Below are positions 8,054 to 14,803 of a stretch of DNA of 64,000 nucleotides, in pieces. The notes under the pieces are model-generated. The model was not told the DNA's origin. It made no database searches and saw nothing but the letters and a program-made list of their open reading frames with translations. Position numbers and translations under genes: made by a program. Within the stretch, counting starts at the first letter, position 1. Each line of letters opens with the position of its first letter. Origin of the DNA: Lactococcus lactis (GTDB lineage: Bacteria; Bacillota; Bacilli; Lactobacillales; Streptococcaceae); contig NZ_CP118969.1 in NCBI RefSeq assembly GCF_029023865.1, forward strand, positions 248,001 through 312,000, written 5' to 3'.

Positions 8054-9073
8054 TTATTTAGAAAAACCATTTTCCAAAGTTTTAATGACAGCCAAAATTT
8101 GTTCATCGGAAACCAACTTGTCAGCTCCATTAATAATTGATTCATAAGCTGAATCATAAACTCTACCATAATCACCAGCAACCGTTGGAATATGCTTCAC
8201 AATGCGGTCACCATTTTGATTGAAATAGGTAAGTTGCCCAAAATCAGCTGGACTGTCTTGCCCAAAACCTTCATCACCTGGGAACATGCCAACTTTTAAA
8301 TCATTTTCTTGTTGGTCAACATCCATTTTGATGAAAGTTCCTCTCGTACCATAAACAAGCCATTTTGGATGTGGTAGAGCAGCGACTTCAGTAGCAGCAA
8401 CAGTTGCTCGCAAGTTTGGATAAAGAAGATTGACAGAAAAATAATCATCGACACTGTCATAATCTCTTGTTGCTCGAATATCATATTGAACTTCTTTGGG
8501 AGCGCCAAAAAGTGAAACCATTTGGTCCACTAAATGAACACCGTGACCATACCAAGCGCCATCAAAATTTCCACCTTGACTGGCATCATTAGGTCTAAAG
8601 TGGTCCATATTGACAGTGATATCTACCAAATCACCCAAATAACCTTGCTCAATCACTTTTTTGACGGTTAAAAAGTCGCTGTCAAAGCGTCGATTTTGGA
8701 AAGGCATGAAGAAAAGATTTTTTTCTTTGGCAAGAGCTACCAATTCTTTAGCTTGTTCCAAGGTTTCGACTAATGGTTTATCACAGAGTACATTTTTTCC
8801 AGCTGAAAGGAGTTCCTTAGCATAGTCATAGTGAGCAAAAGCTGGAGTCACAATGACTACTAAATCAATTGAATCATCATTAATAATATCAGCGATGTCG
8901 GTGGAGAACAAAGTTCCATTTGCTTCTAATTCTGCTTGTTCAGGACGTTTTCCTAAAGTCCGGTTGACAATTCGTTTAATCACAATATTCTCACGTTCTT
9001 TCACGTAAGGAATATGATAGCGATTTGTTGATTTACCAAAACCAACATAGGCAATATTAAGCTTTTTTGTCAT
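8054..9073 (-). CDS. Gfo/Idh/MocA family oxidoreductase
   Basis: A 339-residue NAD(P)-dependent sugar-type oxidoreductase. The N-terminus KLNIAYVGFGKSTNRYHIPY is the Rossmann nucleotide site, and CDKPLVETLEQAKELVALA is the family's EKP-like catalytic segment. GAWYGHGVHLVDQMVSLFG lies in the C-terminal substrate domain. Substrate cannot be told from sequence. I place the start at MTKKLNIAYVG because GGAGAATAAAAAG precedes that ATG; a longer frame would add 18 residues that overlap the upstream small gene. It overlaps that gene (minus strand, upstream) by 17 bases and is probably co-transcribed with it. Confidence 0.85.
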   Translation of the reverse strand: MTKKLNIAYVGFGKSTNRYHIPYVKERENIVIKRIVNRTLGKRPEQAELEANGTLFSTDIADIINDDSIDLVVIVTPAFAHYDYAKELLSAGKNVLCDKPLVETLEQAKELVALAKEKNLFFMPFQNRRFDSDFLTVKKVIEQGYLGDLVDITVNMDHFRPNDASQGGNFDGAWYGHGVHLVDQMVSLFGAPKEVQYDIRATRDYDSVDDYFSVNLLYPNLRATVAATEVAALPHPKWLVYGTRGTFIKMDVDQQENDLKVGMFPGDEGFGQDSPADFGQLTYFNQNGDRIVKHIPTVAGDYGRVYDSAYESIINGADKLVSDEQILAVIKTLENGFSK

Positions 9074-9224
9074 TCTTTTTATTCTCCATTTTGGCACGGA
9101 GGGCTTCAATTTTAGCTTGAGTGGCATTTTTTGTATTAATGCCTTTTCCGCCTACCGTTGAGTTTTTTTCGTGAAATTTTCCGACAGATTTCTGTCCTTT
9201 ATTATCAAGTTGATATTTTCCCAT
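9057..9224 (-). CDS. Conserved-looking small basic protein (55 aa)
   Basis: An uninterrupted 55-codon frame beginning MGKYQLDNKGQKSVGKFHEK and ending AKIEALRAKMENKKNDKKA. It is hydrophilic and basic with a helical C-terminus. A stop lies in frame a few codons upstream, so the ATG is the only start. It overlaps the oxidoreductase start by 17 nt, which suggests coupling. I recall similar small proteins beside this oxidoreductase in streptococci but cannot verify that. No proximal Shine-Dalgarno is seen; AAAGGA lies about 40 nt upstream beyond a TTCAGTA/TACTGAA hairpin. Function unknown. Confidence 0.6.
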   Translation of the reverse strand: MGKYQLDNKGQKSVGKFHEKNSTVGGKGINTKNATQAKIEALRAKMENKKNDKKA

Positions 9225-9302
9225 AAGATAAATTAGGTTTCAGTAAGTAAAGTGCCTACTGAATTCAGTTCCTTTCTAAGTGGATTTGACTGATAAAAGT
9301 CA

Positions 9303-9335
9303 AAAAGTTACTGACAAGAGCTGTCAGTAAAAATT
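9303..9335 (-). terminator. Octamer-pair terminator downstream of luxS
   Basis: TTACTGACA and TGTCAGTAA pair around a short loop; on the minus strand the hairpin is followed by CTTTTTG. It is about 80 bp after the luxS stop. Confidence 0.65.
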
Positions 9336-9411
9336 TGGCCGATTAAATTCCTTACTAAAGGAAATGAAGTTGCACTTGTAATTTAAAAATGCTGAACTTT
9401 TGGAGTAAACT

Positions 9412-9888
9412 TTAAATTACTTTACGTTCGTAAGGGTCAGTAGAAATTCCTTCAGAAAGAATTTTCTTAGACCATTCTTTAGCACCGAAAAGTGAGTGAT
9501 TACGGTAATTTCCGCATTCTTTTTCAGCAACACCAGGGACATTATCCCAACCAAATTCGTCACTTGCAAGCTCTTCTAGAGAAGATTTAATTACTTTAGC
9601 AATTTCTTCTGAACTATGTTCACCCCACATAATCATGTGGAAACCAGTTTGACATCCAAAAGGTGAAAAGTCAATCATGCCATCAATTCTATCGCGAATT
9701 AAACTAGCCATGCTATGCTCAATAGTGTGTAAAGCGGCCATTCCAATGGCATTCGCATTAGGTTGAACAAAACGAACGTCAAAATTAGTGATAACATCGC
9801 CTTTAGGCCCAGTTTCGCTACCGATTAAGCGGACATAAGGGGCAAGTACTTTTGTGTGGTCTAATTGAAAAGATTCTACTTCAGCCAT
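9412..9888 (-). CDS. luxS: S-ribosylhomocysteine lyase LuxS
   Basis: A 158-residue metalloenzyme of the activated methyl cycle that cleaves S-ribosylhomocysteine to homocysteine and the autoinducer-2 precursor DPD. Metal ligands are visible: HTIEH (H54, H58) and C125 in [12 protein letters not shown]; catalytic C79 is in FGCQTGF. Length is normal for the family. The start codon has no adjacent ribosome binding site: a perfect AAAGGAGGA lies about 50 nt upstream and a hairpin between them restores spacing. Monocistronic, divergent from the GyrI-like gene. Confidence 0.97.
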
Positions 9889-9947
9889 AAGATATAGGAT
9901 ACAAAACTCAGCTGTTAAAAGTCAGCCTTGTTAGTATCTCCTCCTTT
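9889..9947 (-). promoter_or_regulatory. luxS split ribosome binding site bridged by a hairpin
   Basis: On the minus strand: AAAGGAGGA, then GATAC...GTATC closing a 41-nt hairpin with inner pairs AAC/GTT and GGCTG/CAGCT, then CTATATCTT and the ATG. When folded, the Shine-Dalgarno sits about 9-10 nt from the start; unfolded it is about 50 nt away. Confidence 0.6.
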
Positions 9948-10004
9948 ATTTTAAATTCTAATTCTATTCTATCATTTTTTGAGCGAAATATTTTTTCATT
10001 TTAA

Positions 10005-10031
10005 TTATAAAGTGGTAAAATGACTTTATAA
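10005..10031. promoter_or_regulatory. Operator-like dyad between luxS and the GyrI-like gene
   Basis: TTATAAAGT and ACTTTATAA are perfect 9-bp inverted arms with a 9-bp spacer (GGTAAAATG) in the divergent promoter region. Confidence 0.5.
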
Positions 10032-10101
10032 CGGTTTCAAAAGAAGCCTTATTGCTTAAAAAAGCAAGAAACATCATTGTCAAAAAGAGTGAGGAGGGGA
10101 A

Positions 10102-10566
10102 GTGAACATCAGAGAAGTTGAAAAGTCATCTTTCTCCATCATTGGAAAAGAAGGCTTAGGTAAAGCACAAGAAGCTGACATTTGGATTCCACCACTCTGG
10201 CAAGAAGCAACCAACGCTTTTGAGGAAATTATTCATTTGATTAAGCAGCCACTCACAATTTGGGGGGCCATGTCTGATGAATCAGGGCAATTTAAACCAT
10301 GGAATAATGGTGGACTCTATCTGGCATGTGTTGAAGTTGAAAATTCAGCGCAAAAGCCTGAAAATTGGACTAAATGGACACTTCCAGGCTTTCGTTATTT
10401 CGTTGTTGAAACAACAACTTATGAAATGAACAAGACTTATTCAGATATGTGGAATTATTTAACTCAAAATGATTTAAAAATTGTTGGAGCAGTACAAGAA
10501 CATCAATCAATTTCAGCAGAAAATCCTGAAGAGTTAGAACTATGGTTTCCAATTGAAAGAATATAA
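10102..10566 (+). CDS. GyrI-like / effector-binding domain protein
   Basis: A 154-residue single-domain protein of the GyrI-like (SOUL/effector-binding) fold, the domain found fused to AraC- and MerR-type drug-sensing regulators. Supporting features are the opening REVEKSSFSIIGKEGLG, the central WGAMSDESGQFKPWNNGGLYLACVEVE and FRYFVVETTTYEMNKTYSDMW, and the closing LELWFPI, typical of the fold's last strand. No DNA-binding domain is attached, so it may bind small hydrophobic ligands alone. GTG start with GAGGAGGGG upstream. It is followed by an aldo/keto reductase 65 bp downstream, probably in one transcript. Confidence 0.75.
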   Translation: MNIREVEKSSFSIIGKEGLGKAQEADIWIPPLWQEATNAFEEIIHLIKQPLTIWGAMSDESGQFKPWNNGGLYLACVEVENSAQKPENWTKWTLPGFRYFVVETTTYEMNKTYSDMWNYLTQNDLKIVGAVQEHQSISAENPEELELWFPIERI

Positions 10567-10630
10567 AAGTCCAAATAGTTTCATTGATGACGAGTTGTTG
10601 TATTTCAAAAATTACTAAGGAGAAAAAATC

Positions 10631-11476
10631 ATGACATTAACAGACACTTACACACTAAACAATGGCATTAAAATTCCAAAAGTTGGCTTTGGAACTTGGC
10701 AATCTGCGAGCGGAGAAGAAGCTTATAATGCGGTAAAAGCAGCACTTGAAGCAGGATATCGTCATATTGATACAGCGGCAGTTTATAAAAATGAAGAATC
10801 AGTCGGTCAAGCAATTGCTGATTCAGGAATTCCCCGTGAGGAACTTTTCGTTACAACAAAACTTTGGGGTGTAGGAACAACAGAGGACGCTGCGAAAGCC
10901 TTGGATGAATCCTTGAAAAAATTGGGACTTGATTATGTTGATTTGTACCTCATTCATTGGCCAAATCCTAAAGCATTCCGCCCTGATTTTGAAACACGTA
11001 ATCTTGCAGTTTGGAAAGCCATGGAAGCAGGCGTAAAAGCTGGTAAGATCCGTGCAATTGGTGTTTCAAACTTCCACCCACGTCACCTAAAACCATTGTT
11101 GAAATTTGCTGAAATTAAACCAGCAGTTAACCAAATTATGGTCAACCCAAGTGATCAACAAGAAGAAATTGTAAGTTTTAATGTTGACAACAATATCTTG
11201 ACTGAGGCTTACAGCCCACTTGGAACAGGTAAAATCTTTGAAGTTCCAGAACTTGCAGACTTGGCAAGTAAATACAACAAGAGTATTGCTCAAGTGGTAT
11301 TGCGTTGGTCTCTTCACAAAGGATATTTACCACTTCCTAAATCAGTAACCCCTGCAAGAATTAAAGAAAATGCAGAAATCTTTGATTTTGATTTAAGTAT
11401 TGAAGATATTGCTTTTATTGACAGCCTTCATGGAAAAGCTGGTTTGGCTAAAAACCCTGATGAAGTTGATTTCTAA
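10631..11476 (+). CDS. Aldo/keto reductase (2,5-diketogluconate reductase-like)
   Basis: A 281-residue TIM-barrel NADPH-dependent carbonyl reductase. The catalytic tetrad is present: D and Y in HIDTAAVYKNEESVG, K in FVTTKLWG and H in YLIHWPNP. Cofactor-binding pieces IRAIGVSNFHPRHL, VNQIMVNPS and LPKSVTPARIKENAEIFDF follow in the usual order. Such enzymes reduce diketogluconate, methylglyoxal and other aldehydes; the true substrate is not readable. AAGGAG lies before the ATG. It probably shares a transcript with the GyrI-like gene, which hints at a detoxification role (inference). Confidence 0.9.
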   Translation: MTLTDTYTLNNGIKIPKVGFGTWQSASGEEAYNAVKAALEAGYRHIDTAAVYKNEESVGQAIADSGIPREELFVTTKLWGVGTTEDAAKALDESLKKLGLDYVDLYLIHWPNPKAFRPDFETRNLAVWKAMEAGVKAGKIRAIGVSNFHPRHLKPLLKFAEIKPAVNQIMVNPSDQQEEIVSFNVDNNILTEAYSPLGTGKIFEVPELADLASKYNKSIAQVVLRWSLHKGYLPLPKSVTPARIKENAEIFDFDLSIEDIAFIDSLHGKAGLAKNPDEVDF

Positions 11477-11555
11477 AGAATAATTATGAACATATTTTAC
11501 TGACAGATTGTTTACATCTCTTAAAAGACAGCAGAGAATTTGGTCAGTAATTTAA

Positions 11556-11594
11556 AAAAGGCCTGTCAGTAAAATTTTGCTGACAGGCTTTTTA
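11556..11594 (+). terminator. Terminator after aldo/keto reductase
   Basis: GCCTGTCAG and CTGACAGGC pair with flanking A and T runs; it is another inverted octamer pair. Confidence 0.85.
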
Positions 11595-11641
11595 GATTTT
11601 TGCTACAATAAAGAAAAATGATCAAATATCAAGGAGAAATG

Positions 11642-12154
11642 ATGAAAAAAGCACTTGTTTTAGTTGATTTTCAAAATGACTTTATTGATGGAAGTTTGGG
11701 CACGAAAGAAGCACAAGCCATTATCCCAAATGTTATTGAAAAACTCTCTCAATATTCTAAAGAAAATCGTCTAGCAACCCAAGACACCCATTTTGAAGAT
11801 TATTTAACGACACAAGAAGGCAAAAATCTGCCAGTTATTCATTGTCAAAATGGTACTTTTGGTTGGGAAATTCGTAAAGAAGCTCAAGTTGGCTTTGCTA
11901 AAATTTTTGAAAAAACAACTTTTGGTTCCAGAACATTGGCAGAATTTATTCGAGATGAAAATTATGATGAAGTTGAACTTGTCGGAATTTGTACGGATAT
12001 TTGTGTTGTTTCCAATGCCTTGTTAATCAAAGCCTATGCGCCAGAAGTAAAAATAAGTGTTGATGCTTCTTGCTGTGCTGGAGTTTCACCTGAAAAACAT
12101 TTGGCAGCACTTGAAACAATGCGTTCTTGTCAAATAGAAATCACGAATGCCTAA
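11642..12154 (+). CDS. Isochorismatase-family cysteine hydrolase
   Basis: A 170-residue hydrolase of the nicotinamidase/isochorismatase superfamily. The catalytic Asp is in MKKALVLVDFQNDFIDGSLG, the Lys region is around FEKTTFGSRTL, and the nucleophilic Cys is in VELVGICTDICVVSNALL. This is the small nicotinamidase-like form; the amide substrate is not known. The start is chosen as the second ATG of GGAGAAATGATG, which has proper spacing to AAGGAG; a longer frame would add eight residues. Monocistronic, with terminators on both sides. Confidence 0.85.
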   Translation: MKKALVLVDFQNDFIDGSLGTKEAQAIIPNVIEKLSQYSKENRLATQDTHFEDYLTTQEGKNLPVIHCQNGTFGWEIRKEAQVGFAKIFEKTTFGSRTLAEFIRDENYDEVELVGICTDICVVSNALLIKAYAPEVKISVDASCCAGVSPEKHLAALETMRSCQIEITNA

Positions 12155-12165
12155 TTTTGGTAAAA

Positions 12166-12190
12166 AGTTACTGACAGGTCTGTCAGTAAT
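12166..12190 (+). terminator. Octamer-pair terminator after cysteine hydrolase
   Basis: TTACTGACA-GGTC-TGTCAGTAA, a 9-bp stem, with flanking A and T residues. Confidence 0.75.
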
Positions 12191-12196
12191 TTCAAC

Positions 12197-12225
12197 TTGA
12201 CAAAATCCGTATGATAATTGATAAT
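12197..12225 (+). promoter_or_regulatory. Promoter of the nucleotidyltransferase-like gene pair
   Basis: TTGACA-N17-GATAAT; the -10 lies about 47 bp before the chosen TTG start. Confidence 0.65.
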
Positions 12226-12272
12226 GGAGTGAGAAATAAGAAAAATTTTGAAGGTGAGTGCGAGGTATAAAT

Positions 12273-12821
12273 TTGGATTATCATCAATTATTTTCCCGCT
12301 TGAACGAAAAACTTTCAGAAGAAAATTTGCAACTTCACTTACATTGTGTTGGTGGTTTCGTCCTTGAATACTATGGAATGAAGGCAACAGAGGATATAGA
12401 TGCCTTTTATGAAAGTACCGAAAAAGTTGAAAAAATCATTCAAGAAATTGGTGAAGAATTTCATGTCGGAACCTCTAATGAACCTTGGTTGAGTCAAGCA
12501 GTCGGCGAAGTCATGTCTCATTCAAAAACAGATGAAACAATTATTTTTGTGGAAAGTCATTTGACTGTTGGTCTGTCATCACTCGAATCTATTCTTATCG
12601 ATAAAATACAGGCTGGCCGAACCAAAGATGTTCCAGACATCGCAAAAATAATGAAAAAATTAAAAATTGAAAGCCCAGATCCTCTCTTAGAACGATTTAA
12701 ACATACAGATGGTTCAGCAGACCCAGCGGTCATTTTAGAGGCTTTTAGTTTAGCTTACGGCGAAGAAGCCTTAAAAAATTATTTACGAAAAAATCCAAAA
12801 ATACTGAGGTTATTGCAATGA
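12273..12821 (+). CDS. DUF6036-like nucleotidyltransferase-fold protein
   Basis: A 182-residue protein whose LHCVGGFVLEYYGMKATEDIDAFY resembles the GG-x(n)-DxD core of minimal nucleotidyltransferases of the DUF6036/AbiEii type. The middle (SHLTVGLSSLESILIDKIQAGRTKDVPDIAKIMKKL) also fits, where such proteins have a conserved K and R. I prefer a TTG start preceded by GAGGT at suitable spacing; a GTG five codons earlier has its Shine-Dalgarno too close. It overlaps the next gene by 4 bases. Nucleotidyltransferase genes paired with a small partner are often toxin-antitoxin modules, but here this is only an idea. Confidence 0.65.
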   Translation: MDYHQLFSRLNEKLSEENLQLHLHCVGGFVLEYYGMKATEDIDAFYESTEKVEKIIQEIGEEFHVGTSNEPWLSQAVGEVMSHSKTDETIIFVESHLTVGLSSLESILIDKIQAGRTKDVPDIAKIMKKLKIESPDPLLERFKHTDGSADPAVILEAFSLAYGEEALKNYLRKNPKILRLLQ

Positions 12822-13102
12822 CGTGGATTGAATATCTCCTGAATGCTGCTCAAAAGTCTAAATGGAATTTAGAACTTTGGGTCCGTTATTTAAATAAAGC
12901 GATTCAACGGGACAAAATTTTACTTTCAAAAACAGATATTGATTATTTAATGAGTTCTGAAGAATTAACTTCTTTTCAACGCGTTTTTCTTGAACTCGCG
13001 CTTGAAAAAGAAACAACACCTTGGGAAATGACTGTTGGCATGTCTGAACCGACTCAATCGATTCATCTTCAGTCTGTTTTAAAAGAATTAAAAAAAGAAT
13101 GA
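12818..13102 (+). CDS. Unknown 94-aa partner of the nucleotidyltransferase-like gene
   Basis: A 94-residue protein, MTWIEYLLNAAQKSKWNLEL..., predominantly helical and soluble, coupled by an ATGA overlap to the upstream gene. I do not recognise a family. The strict coupling and absence of any other gene in the transcript suggest the two products act together or bind each other. A bidirectional terminator follows. Confidence 0.65.
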   Translation: MTWIEYLLNAAQKSKWNLELWVRYLNKAIQRDKILLSKTDIDYLMSSEELTSFQRVFLELALEKETTPWEMTVGMSEPTQSIHLQSVLKELKKE

Positions 13103-13126
13103 ATTAACTTTCATTCTTTTTTTATT
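13092..13126. terminator. Bidirectional terminator (gene pair / acmA)
   Basis: AAAAAGAATG and CATTCTTTTT form a stem flanked by long A and T runs between convergent genes. Confidence 0.8.
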
Positions 13127-13140
13127 TTATAAATTACAAT

Positions 13141-14460
13141 TTATTTAATACGAAGATATTGACCAATTAAAATGGTATCACTTGATAAATGATTCCAAGC
13201 CTTAATTGAAGCAATTGGGCTACCAGATTTTTGTGAAAGTCCCCAAAGCGTATCTCCTTTAACAACCTTATGGATAGAGGTATTTGAAGCTGCAGAAGAG
13301 TTAGAAGTTGAACTCGTAGAGGCTGAGCTTGAACCTGTTGAAGAACTTGAAGAACCGGCAGATTGTGAAACAATCAAGTTTTGTCCAATGAAAATTGTAT
13401 CAGAATTCAAATGATTCCAACTCTTGAGTTGAGCAATCGTCGTTTTATATTTGACAGAGAGTCCCCAAAGCGTATCACCAGATTTAACCTTAATCGTCGT
13501 CTGTGAAGCTGGTTTGGCAGGAGTGACCGAAGTAGTAGGCGTTGTAGTTCCGGCAGAATTTCCTGAAGAAGTTGAACTATTTGTATTAGACGAAGAACTT
13601 GAAGTTGTCAATACAAGCTTTTGCCCAATATAGATGACTGTACTTTTAAGATTGTTTGCGCTTTGAATTTGAGCAACACTAATTCCATATTTTTGCGAAA
13701 TTCCCCAAAGTGTATCGCCAGATTTAACTGTATAAGTGGTTGAGCTTGTATTTGAATTATTATTGGTATTTGTAGCTGTTGAACCACCGGAATTAGAAGT
13801 ACCAGCAGAAGAAGCACCGTCAAAACGAGTCAAATTATATTGAGAAATAATTCGATTCAGGGAAGCACCATAATTAGGGTCAGTTGCATATTTTCCTGTT
13901 AAGGCTGCGGTTGCCGCTTGATAGGTTGCCGCGTTTGCTCGCCAAGCTTTAGCATAATAAGGACCATTTCCAAAGTTTGTAGTTTTTAAAACATAAGCAT
14001 TATCTTGGAAACTTTGATTAAAGGAAGGATAAACCCTAAATGGCATATCTTTTGTGACCCATTTACCATTGAGATATTCTTGAGTTTTAAAAACAACGCT
14101 TTTTCCTTGATAAGTTCCTTGAATACCGAATAAATTATAATAGGGGGCACGAGAAAGTTGGCTTGAACCCCAGTTACTTTCCAAAATAGCTTGAGCAATC
14201 ATAACTGAAGGATAAAGACCATTACTATCGGCAACTGGTTTTGCTGATGCAGCAATACTTTCAATAAAAGCTTCTGTCGAATTGGTTGCAGCCTGAACCA
14301 TTGGGCTTGTTTGTTGGAGCAAAAGCTCATGAGTGGTCGTCAAAGTTCCTGCAATGAGAACAGCGCCAGCAAATTTGGTCGCTGGTTTATAAAAAGCCAG
14401 TGGTTTTTTGGCTTTCTTTTTTAAATGTCTATTTTTAACTTTAATACGAGAAACTGGCAT
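13141..14460 (-). CDS. acmA: Major autolysin AcmA (N-acetylglucosaminidase with three LysM)
   Basis: A 439-residue secreted peptidoglycan hydrolase needed for cell separation and autolysis. The order is a long signal peptide (about residues 1-57, basic RHLKKKAKK then hydrophobic, cleavage near VQAATN), a GH73 glucosaminidase domain (about 60-218) with catalytic E94 in AQAILESNWGSS, then three LysM cell-wall-binding repeats (each YTVKSGDTLWGIS-like with a closing IGQKL/IGQYL) separated by Ser/Thr/Asn-rich linkers. SD AAAGGAA precedes the ATG. It differs in length by a few residues from the 437-residue protein I know from L. lactis, in the linkers. Confidence 0.97.
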   Translation of the reverse strand: MPVSRIKVKNRHLKKKAKKPLAFYKPATKFAGAVLIAGTLTTTHELLLQQTSPMVQAATNSTEAFIESIAASAKPVADSNGLYPSVMIAQAILESNWGSSQLSRAPYYNLFGIQGTYQGKSVVFKTQEYLNGKWVTKDMPFRVYPSFNQSFQDNAYVLKTTNFGNGPYYAKAWRANAATYQAATAALTGKYATDPNYGASLNRIISQYNLTRFDGASSAGTSNSGGSTATNTNNNSNTSSTTYTVKSGDTLWGISQKYGISVAQIQSANNLKSTVIYIGQKLVLTTSSSSSNTNSSTSSGNSAGTTTPTTSVTPAKPASQTTIKVKSGDTLWGLSVKYKTTIAQLKSWNHLNSDTIFIGQNLIVSQSAGSSSSSTGSSSASTSSTSNSSAASNTSIHKVVKGDTLWGLSQKSGSPIASIKAWNHLSSDTILIGQYLRIK

Positions 14461-14703
14461 AAATAATTCCTTTCCTGAAAATACAGAATAAAATAAGTAC
14501 TACCCTATTTTACCACGGTTAATGGAAGAAAACGATGACAATTATGTGGCGGTTTGTAAACGTTTTTTATTTTATGTTTTATATTAGCTAGAAAATGTGA
14601 GAATTTAGAGAAAAAATCTGATTTAAGACGCTATGATTACATTTTAAATACAAAGAGATTATATTTTGCTTTGCGAAATTGAGAAAAGGGAATGAAAACA
14701 AGC
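14461..14703. other. acmA-nrdD intergenic region, acmA side
   Basis: This holds the acmA promoter: on the minus strand an extended -10 TGGTAAAAT (TAAAAT at 14507-14512) about 45 bp before the start. TGTAAACGTTTTTT at 14555-14568 is a partial match (two end mismatches) to a CcpA cre site. From about 14580 to 14700 I see nothing specific. Confidence 0.45.
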
Positions 14704-14704
14704 A

Positions 14705-14751
14705 ACACAAGATATTGTGTGTGTTTACATAATTTAACCTATATATTGTGT
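14705..14751 (+). promoter_or_regulatory. Pair of NrdR boxes upstream of nrdD
   Basis: ACACAAGATATTGTGT (14705-14720) and AACCTATATATTGTGT (14736-14751) both fit the NrdR consensus acaCwAtATaTwGtgt and are spaced 31 bp apart, three helical turns. The second overlaps the -35. NrdR is the general nucleotide-sensing repressor of ribonucleotide reductases. Confidence 0.85.
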
Positions 14752-14774
14752 CATTTCCGAGAATTTGATAAAAT
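14746..14774 (+). promoter_or_regulatory. nrdD promoter
   Basis: TTGTGT-N17-TAAAAT with an extended TGA before the -10; the -35 lies within NrdR box 2. Confidence 0.65.
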
Positions 14775-14803
14775 AGATGATGTAATTGAAGAGGATGGTT
14801 AAT

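Noticed and set aside
8054-9127. Longer start for the Gfo/Idh/MocA gene
   Set aside because: The extra 18 residues have no family similarity, overlap the upstream small gene deeply and GGAG precedes the shorter start.
14555-14568. CcpA cre site before acmA
   Set aside because: TGTAAACGTTTTTT lacks the terminal CA half and is not symmetrical; kept only as a remark.
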